Source of the DNA: Gammaproteobacteria bacterium
GTDB lineage: Bacteria > Pseudomonadota > Gammaproteobacteria > Pseudomonadales > Azotimanducaceae
DNA: 37,215 nucleotides
Assembly: GCA_028821125.1 (NCBI GenBank)
Contig: JAPPHD010000141.1
Coordinates: forward strand, 19,006-56,220
Reading direction: 5' to 3'
Shown here: positions 32,228 to 37,215 of the stretch, piece after piece
How the letters are laid out: each line of letters opens with the position of its first letter
How positions within the stretch are numbered: position 1 is the stretch's first letter
Made by a program: the position numbers and the translations under genes
Notes under the pieces: generated by a model
Database searches by the model: none
Told to the model about the DNA's origin: nothing
What the model saw: only the letters and a program-made list of their open reading frames with translations

Positions 32228-35200
32228 CAAAACCTGCCGCAAACCGCAAGCCCATCGACCTGTCCATCGCCAGTGCCGGAACGGGCAAGACCACCCAGCT
32301 GGTCGGCAAGATCCAGGAGGCGATCGATGCCGGTACCGAGACCAGATCGATCCTGGCCACTACCTTTACCAACAAGGCAGCGACAGAACTTGTGGAACGC
32401 GCCCGTTCCAGGCTGATCGGAGAAGGTAAAGTCGATCAGGCATCCGGCCTGCTTTCCGCCCGTGTCGGTACTGTCAACGCGACCTTCGGCGGAATTGTCA
32501 ACGAGTTCGCCCTGAATGCCGGGCGCTCGCCGGTCGCCGATGTCATTACCGAAGAACGTCAGGGGCGGATGTTCGCGATCGCCGCAGAGACGTCGATCGC
32601 GCGGCATGCCGGCCGGATGATTCCGGTCGCGCAACGGTTGGAGATGGATGGTTGGGAAGAAGATGTCAGAAAGCTTGCCGACCTGGTGCGCCAGAACGAC
32701 GTCGATCCGGCATGCCTGGACGAACAGGGCCAGCGATCCTGGGAACGATTTCGCAGCATGCTCCCGGAACCGATGGATCAGTCGGCAGAGGCAGTGGATG
32801 CATCGCTCCGCGACGCTCTTCGAGAAGCCAGGAACAACCTCCGGCGCGGCGTCGACACAACGAAGGCAACAGCGGCCGTCATGGAAGTCATAGACGAAGC
32901 CTGTGCCGTCCATGATTCAGGCAGGACCCTGTCTTGGCGCCAGTGGGCGCAACTCTCGAAGCTGAGTCCTGGCGTGAGCAGCCGACCTGTCGTGCAACCG
33001 GTGGTGGATATCGCAATGCGGCACGCCGCACATCCCGGTCTGCATCGGGACGTTCGGGCTTACATCGAGGGCACCTATGGCGCGGCTGCCGCGGCGCTTG
33101 GATCCTACGCGGAGTACAAGGCCACAAACGGGCTTGTCGACTTCATCGATCAGGAGCACGTGGCACTGCGTCTGCTCGACGATACGGATGTCTCCGATCG
33201 CTTGCGGGAATCACTGGACCGGGTTTTCGTGGACGAGTTCCAGGATACCAGCCCGATTCAGCTCGCCCTCTTTCTCAAGGTGTCGCAAATCGCCGAAAGA
33301 TCGTTCTGGGTTGGAGATCCCAAACAGGCGATCTACGGTTTTCGCGGAACCGACCCGGAGCTGATTGGCAAGGCCGCGGCGGAAGTCGTCCCGAGGTCCG
33401 GCGGCGAACGCGGCACCCTGTCCACTTCCTATCGATCGCGGCCAGGCCTCGTGGAAGCCACAAACCGGATATTCGCCCCGGCGTTCGAGACATTGGGTTT
33501 CGATGCCGAAACGGTGTGCATCGAGAACTGCGCCCGCCTCGATGCCGACGGCCAGGGCGAGCCGATTGAAGTCTGGAGTCTTTCAGGGAGTAACTGGGAT
33601 GTCGCGATTGCCGCCCTGGCGGAGAGCATCCGGACCGTTCTGGACGAACCCGATGCCCATGCGGTCGACGATCGGGCTCTGGGAGGCTCAAGGCCCATAC
33701 GCGGTTCGGATATCGCGGTACTGTGCCGTTCCAACAACCGTTGCAGAGAAGTCGCCGCTGCACTGGGGACGATAGGGATCCACTCTTCGATCGCACGCCC
33801 CGGTCTGCTGGCGACGCCGGAAGCGGTACTCGCCGTGGCTGCGCTGCGGTATCTCGTCGATCCGGGAGACAGTCTCGCGATCGCTGAAATTGCTCATCTC
33901 CTTGACGACACGCCGGGCCAGCCTGCCTGGTTTGAGCGGAGCTTGTCGGACTTGGGAATCCGATCCGTTGCAGACGAGTTTCCAGCACTCCGGGCCTTGG
34001 ACAAGGCGAGAGAGCAACTTGCGGAACTCACGCCGCGCGAAACGCTGGAGGTAGCGATGACGGCGGCAGGCGTTCTGGACCGCGTCTGTTCCTGGGGCAA
34101 TGCGCTCGACCGGACTGCAAACCTGGATGCCCTGCGTGGCCTTGCTGTCGAGTACGAAGACGAAGCCCGCATAGTCCGCAGTGCCGCAACGGCGGCCGGA
34201 CTGGTCAGTTGGCTCGGCGGTGCCGCCGGTACGGGCAGCGAACTGCCCCCCAGCACCGACCCCGGCGCGGTCAACGTGCTGACCTACCATCGCGCCAAGG
34301 GTCTCGAATGGCCGATGGTGGTGCTCCTCGACCTGCAAAGCGCCCGGGACCCGTCCGCCTTCGGCTTCAACGTGGAAACCGGCGGCGAATTCGATGTCTG
34401 GGAGCCTCTCAAGGACCGCTGGGTGCGGTTCTGGCCCTGGCCATACGGTCGACAGAGAAAAAATGTCTACCTCGATACGAGTGTTCTCGAAACGGCGGAA
34501 CATCGGCAGGCCGCGCGGCGTGAACAGGCCGAATCGGTGCGACTCCTGTACGTGGGCATGACCCGGGCGCGTGACTACCTCGTTCTTGCTGCTCGGGGTT
34601 CGGCCAGAGGTGGTCTGCGATTGTCCTGGCTCGACCTCCTCGTTGACGCCGACGGACGCGCTGTGGTCGACAGTTCGCGGCTGGATTCTGACGCGGTTCT
34701 GGTTGTCTCGGGAGAAGAGTTGCCGGTGCGTTATGTGCAGGCCGTCGCCGGCGACCAGGCCCTGCCGCCCCGGGCACATGAATTGATCTCACGAATGTCG
34801 GAATTGGCGACGAAACCACAGTATCCGGCCTATCGGATCGCCCCTAGCGAGGCGGGTACACCGGCGCCAGGAGAGGCGAAACTGATTTCCCGCGTACGCC
34901 TGGGAGAGAGGATTCCGCTTGTCGGCAGCCCCGACATGGGCTTGCTGGGGGAAGCGGTACACGCCTTCCTGGCCTTTGACCGGCCCGGGCAGGATGCCGG
35001 CGACAGGCGCGAGCGAGCGGTTCGAACGCTGGCGCGTTGGGGCGTTGCCGGCATCGACCCTGAGCACCTCGTCGACATGAGCGATCGGTTGTTCACCCAC
35101 CTGAACAGCGCTTTTCCGGGCATGACAACACGCTCGGAGGTTCCTGTCTTCGGAAGAAGGAACGGGCAGCGTGTGAGCGGCAGGATCGACCTGCTGCTGA

Positions 35201-35418
35201 CGGGCGACGGCAGGGCCGTCGTCATCGATCACAAGACGTACCCGGGAGCGTTTGACACCTGGGAAGGGAAGGCGCTTGGATATGCATCGCAACTCGCGCT
35301 ATACGCTTCCGTCACCCGTGCGGCAACCGGATGCACGAATGTGGAGACCTGGGTACATATGCCCATCGTCGGTCATATGCTGCGGGTGCGGGCACCCGAT
35401 CCCATGGAGATGCGCTGA
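32224..35418 (+). CDS. AddA-like UvrD helicase with C-terminal PD-(D/E)XK nuclease
   Basis: A 1064-residue superfamily 1A helicase-nuclease. All helicase motifs are intact: I ASAGTGKT (16-23), Ia ATTFTNKAATEL, II VFVDEFQDTS, III WVGDPKQAIYGFRG, IV STSYRSRPGL, V LTYHRAKGLEWPMV, VI LLYVGMTRARDYL. A RecB-type nuclease domain ends the protein: GEAVHAF near residue 910, GRIDLLL near 988, IDHK at 1001-1004 and QLALYA near 1023. ATG at 32224 overlaps the AddB-like stop, so the two are translated together and should form a complex. Domain order equals AddA/RexA. The gene ends three bases from the convergent oxidoreductase gene. Its likely role is processing DNA ends, for repair or against foreign DNA. 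Confidence 0.88.
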   Translation: MTKPAANRKPIDLSIASAGTGKTTQLVGKIQEAIDAGTETRSILATTFTNKAATELVERARSRLIGEGKVDQASGLLSARVGTVNATFGGIVNEFALNAGRSPVADVITEERQGRMFAIAAETSIARHAGRMIPVAQRLEMDGWEEDVRKLADLVRQNDVDPACLDEQGQRSWERFRSMLPEPMDQSAEAVDASLRDALREARNNLRRGVDTTKATAAVMEVIDEACAVHDSGRTLSWRQWAQLSKLSPGVSSRPVVQPVVDIAMRHAAHPGLHRDVRAYIEGTYGAAAAALGSYAEYKATNGLVDFIDQEHVALRLLDDTDVSDRLRESLDRVFVDEFQDTSPIQLALFLKVSQIAERSFWVGDPKQAIYGFRGTDPELIGKAAAEVVPRSGGERGTLSTSYRSRPGLVEATNRIFAPAFETLGFDAETVCIENCARLDADGQGEPIEVWSLSGSNWDVAIAALAESIRTVLDEPDAHAVDDRALGGSRPIRGSDIAVLCRSNNRCREVAAALGTIGIHSSIARPGLLATPEAVLAVAALRYLVDPGDSLAIAEIAHLLDDTPGQPAWFERSLSDLGIRSVADEFPALRALDKAREQLAELTPRETLEVAMTAAGVLDRVCSWGNALDRTANLDALRGLAVEYEDEARIVRSAATAAGLVSWLGGAAGTGSELPPSTDPGAVNVLTYHRAKGLEWPMVVLLDLQSARDPSAFGFNVETGGEFDVWEPLKDRWVRFWPWPYGRQRKNVYLDTSVLETAEHRQAARREQAESVRLLYVGMTRARDYLVLAARGSARGGLRLSWLDLLVDADGRAVVDSSRLDSDAVLVVSGEELPVRYVQAVAGDQALPPRAHELISRMSELATKPQYPAYRIAPSEAGTPAPGEAKLISRVRLGERIPLVGSPDMGLLGEAVHAFLAFDRPGQDAGDRRERAVRTLARWGVAGIDPEHLVDMSDRLFTHLNSAFPGMTTRSEVPVFGRRNGQRVSGRIDLLLTGDGRAVVIDHKTYPGAFDTWEGKALGYASQLALYASVTRAATGCTNVETWVHMPIVGHMLRVRAPDPMEMR

Positions 35419-35421
35419 CGG

Positions 35422-37038
35422 TCAGGGCCGAGGCCGCTTGCGCAGATCCGTGAGGATCTCCCGGGCCGCATTGTGACCCGCGATTCCCGACACGCCACCA
35501 CCCGGGTGGCAACTTGAACCACACATGTACAGTCCCTTGAGCGGCCCCCGATAGTCGGCGTAGTGGGGCGCCGGCCGTTTGAAGAATAGCTGGTCCAACG
35601 ACAGTTCGCCGTGGAATATGTGGCCCTGGGGCAGGTTTACCCGAGCCTGGATATCAGGCGCGATCAATACCTCCGAATCGATGATCCCGTCCGAGAAGCC
35701 GGGAGCGAATCCGTCCAGGGTCTTGAACACATTGGCGGTGAATTTGTCTTTCTCATCCGCCCAGTCCGCCCCCTTCAGTTCGTAAGGCGCATGGCCGCCG
35801 AACAGGTTGACCACATGCTTGCCGGGCGGTGCCAGCGAGTCGTCGACGATGGTCGGCACCACCGGCGTCATGAAGGGCTTGTCGGAATACCAGCCGTGCT
35901 TCGCGTCTTCGTAGGCTTTTTCCAGGTAGTCGATATCGGGCGCGCAGTGCACATAGGTCGGATAGGTGAAGTCCCCCAGTGCGCCGGACTCCACCGCCTT
36001 GCGCAGGCCCCGGTACTGGGGCGGGCGTTCGCAGGCGATGTTCAGCTTGAACGCGGTGGAGAACGTGCGCAGGTTGCGGATGTCGTTCAGCAGTTCGTCC
36101 GGCAGGTGCCGGGCATCGATCAAGTCGAGGTAGAGCGCCTTGGCGCTGGCGTTGGAGACGACAATCCCGGCGTCGAACTGCCGGCCGCCCGGGGTGACGA
36201 TGCCGGTGACCCGGCCGTTGGCAACCTCGACGCGCTCCACCCAGGCGCCGGTGACGATCTCGAGACCGACGGTGGCGCCGTAAGCCGCGATCGCTTCCGT
36301 GATCATTCCCATGCCGCCGCGGATGAAGCCCCAGCCCCCGGCGCCCTCATGCTCACCCATGATGTGGTGCATGATGACGTAGGCGGAACCGGGCGTTTTC
36401 GGGCCGGCGAAGGTGCCGATCGAGGCGTAGTAGGCGAGCACCGCCCGGATGCGTGGGTCCTCGAACCAGCGTTTGAGATAGTCGTCGGCGCTCATGGTCA
36501 GTATGTCGTAGACGCGGAAAAACCGGTCGCCGTACCTGCGGTACTTCCAGATCAACCGGCCCATGGCCCGGAAAGTCTTCCAGTCCCGCCTAGTCGGGTC
36601 CGGCGGCGTCTCGAACAACAGCTTCCTGACCACCTCCGCAGCTTCGTACAGCGCCTTGCTGAATTCGGGATAGATCGCGGCGTCGTGCCCGTTGAACCTG
36701 GCGAACGAGGCCTGGGTGCGCTCGACGTCGTCGGAATAGACGATGTAGTCGTCGTCATCGATGGGGCTCAGCATGTCCGAACAGGGCAGCACCTCGAGCC
36801 CGTATTTTCCCAGGTTGAGATCGGCGATGATGCGTGGATGCAGCAGGCTCATGAGGTAGGAGAACGTCGAGGCCCGGAAGCCGGGGTGAAACTCCTGCGT
36901 GACCGCGGCGCCCCCCACGATGTCGTGCTGCTCGACGACGGTGACCTTGAGCCCGGCCCGGGCGAGGTAAGCGCCGCAGATCAGGCCGTTGTGGCCGCCG
37001 CCGATAATCAGCACGTCGCGTGAGTTCTTTTCCGCCAT
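35422..37038 (-). CDS. PYROXD2-like FAD-dependent oxidoreductase (phytoene desaturase superfamily)
   Basis: NAD(P)/FAD oxidoreductase of 538 residues in the phytoene dehydrogenase-related group (COG1233). The N-terminal dinucleotide fold is VLIIGGGHNGLICGAYLARAG with VVEQ following, then GGAAVTQEFHPGFRAS. The C-terminal FAD motif is GLYMCGSSCHPGGGVSGIAGHNAA. The pattern FIRGGMGMITEAIAA in the middle is typical. It is closest in style to proteins annotated PYROXD2-like, not to true carotenoid desaturases; no carotenoid genes are nearby. The ATG at 37038 lacks an obvious Shine-Dalgarno sequence. Substrate unknown. It converges on the helicase gene. Confidence 0.88.
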   Translation of the reverse strand: MAEKNSRDVLIIGGGHNGLICGAYLARAGLKVTVVEQHDIVGGAAVTQEFHPGFRASTFSYLMSLLHPRIIADLNLGKYGLEVLPCSDMLSPIDDDDYIVYSDDVERTQASFARFNGHDAAIYPEFSKALYEAAEVVRKLLFETPPDPTRRDWKTFRAMGRLIWKYRRYGDRFFRVYDILTMSADDYLKRWFEDPRIRAVLAYYASIGTFAGPKTPGSAYVIMHHIMGEHEGAGGWGFIRGGMGMITEAIAAYGATVGLEIVTGAWVERVEVANGRVTGIVTPGGRQFDAGIVVSNASAKALYLDLIDARHLPDELLNDIRNLRTFSTAFKLNIACERPPQYRGLRKAVESGALGDFTYPTYVHCAPDIDYLEKAYEDAKHGWYSDKPFMTPVVPTIVDDSLAPPGKHVVNLFGGHAPYELKGADWADEKDKFTANVFKTLDGFAPGFSDGIIDSEVLIAPDIQARVNLPQGHIFHGELSLDQLFFKRPAPHYADYRGPLKGLYMCGSSCHPGGGVSGIAGHNAAREILTDLRKRPRP

Positions 37039-37215
37039 TTTCTGTCAGTTTCCATCTAGTTTTATGTCAGTTATAGCATCTACCACGATTGGCCTGCTCT
37101 TACTCTCGGTGCGTTTCGCCTCCCGGCGCGCTGACGCGCAAGGAACAGATGACCGCTAGGCCGAAGTTCCCCCTGATTTCTCATTGATTGTCTGGCCAAG
37201 CGGTTGATTTGGCAA
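37039..37215. other. Upstream region at the right edge
   Basis: 177 bases with no gene. Besides the paired AACTGACA sites it contains a small perfect hairpin GCGCG-CTGA-CGCGC around 37127-37140. The gene to the right is outside the window. Confidence 0.4.
37043..37077 (-). promoter_or_regulatory. Candidate promoter and paired operator of the oxidoreductase gene
   Basis: On the minus strand TATAAC (about 37075-37070) can serve as a -10 box; no good -35 is seen. AACTGACA occurs twice (37072-37065 and 37050-37043), 22 bases apart from start to start, the first overlapping the -10 and the second lying just before the start codon. Repeats two helical turns apart at this place suggest a repressor site. 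Confidence 0.35.

Noticed and set aside
32191-35418. Helicase-nuclease pair as a Gabija, Zorya or restriction system
   Set aside because: No TOPRIM/OLD ATPase, motor, methylase or Z1-type protein is present; domain content fits AddAB much better.

Overview
The window is about 37 kb of GC-rich bacterial DNA from a gammaproteobacterium. The left two thirds follow the gene order remembered for Pseudomonas aeruginosa: mutM, coaD, rsmD, ftsYEX, rpoH, trmB, hemW, rdgB, DUF4426, metW, metX, yggT, proC, yggS, pilT, ruvX, algH, tonB, gshB, then metF, metK, tkt, pgk. Several genes normally interleaved are missing: the M16 peptidases beside ftsY, pilU, the pilGHIJ cluster, ahcY and gap/epd. The gene order supports Gammaproteobacteria; genus and family cannot be read from the sequence. 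No rRNA, tRNA, CRISPR array, complete insertion sequence or prophage was seen.

Layout. 1-6600: DNA repair (mutM), CoA synthesis (coaD), 16S rRNA methylation (rsmD), SRP receptor (ftsY), divisome ABC complex (ftsEX), heat-shock sigma factor (rpoH, with a perfect CIRCE operator upstream), tRNA methylation (trmB). 6587-13254, minus strand: two tightly overlapping runs (yggS-proC-yggT and metX-metW-DUF4426, then rdgB-hemW) covering PLP and proline metabolism, methionine synthesis, nucleotide-pool cleaning and haem trafficking. A 338-base gap inside this block holds a long hairpin-forming element. 13393-19092: pilT, ruvX-algH, a tonB-like gene, gshB and a shortened ChpA/CheA-like histidine kinase. 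19064-25302: the one-carbon set metK-metF-rsmE (minus), diverging from tkt-pgk (plus).

25321-37038 is accessory: an oligopeptidase B-like protein with a lipoprotein signal, an SDR dehydrogenase followed by a secreted cyclase-family hydrolase, a two-gene AddB-like/AddA-like nuclease-helicase module, and a PYROXD2-like FAD oxidoreductase. The AddAB-like pair is the best candidate for a less-described system: both nuclease sites, all helicase motifs and the iron-sulfur cysteines look intact, the genes overlap by ATGA, and AddAB is not the usual recombination enzyme of Gammaproteobacteria.

The main non-coding signals are: (a) CIRCE in front of rpoH; (b) an interspersed repeat, at 31-97 and 14464-14521, whose hairpin is kept by a G-U wobble on the minus strand; (c) the motif CTAGTGTCCTG at three gene boundaries, twice containing the stop codon; (d) a 31-bp inverted repeat upstream of rdgB, bracketed by 18-bp direct repeats; (e) a nested palindrome inside an insertion in rsmD.
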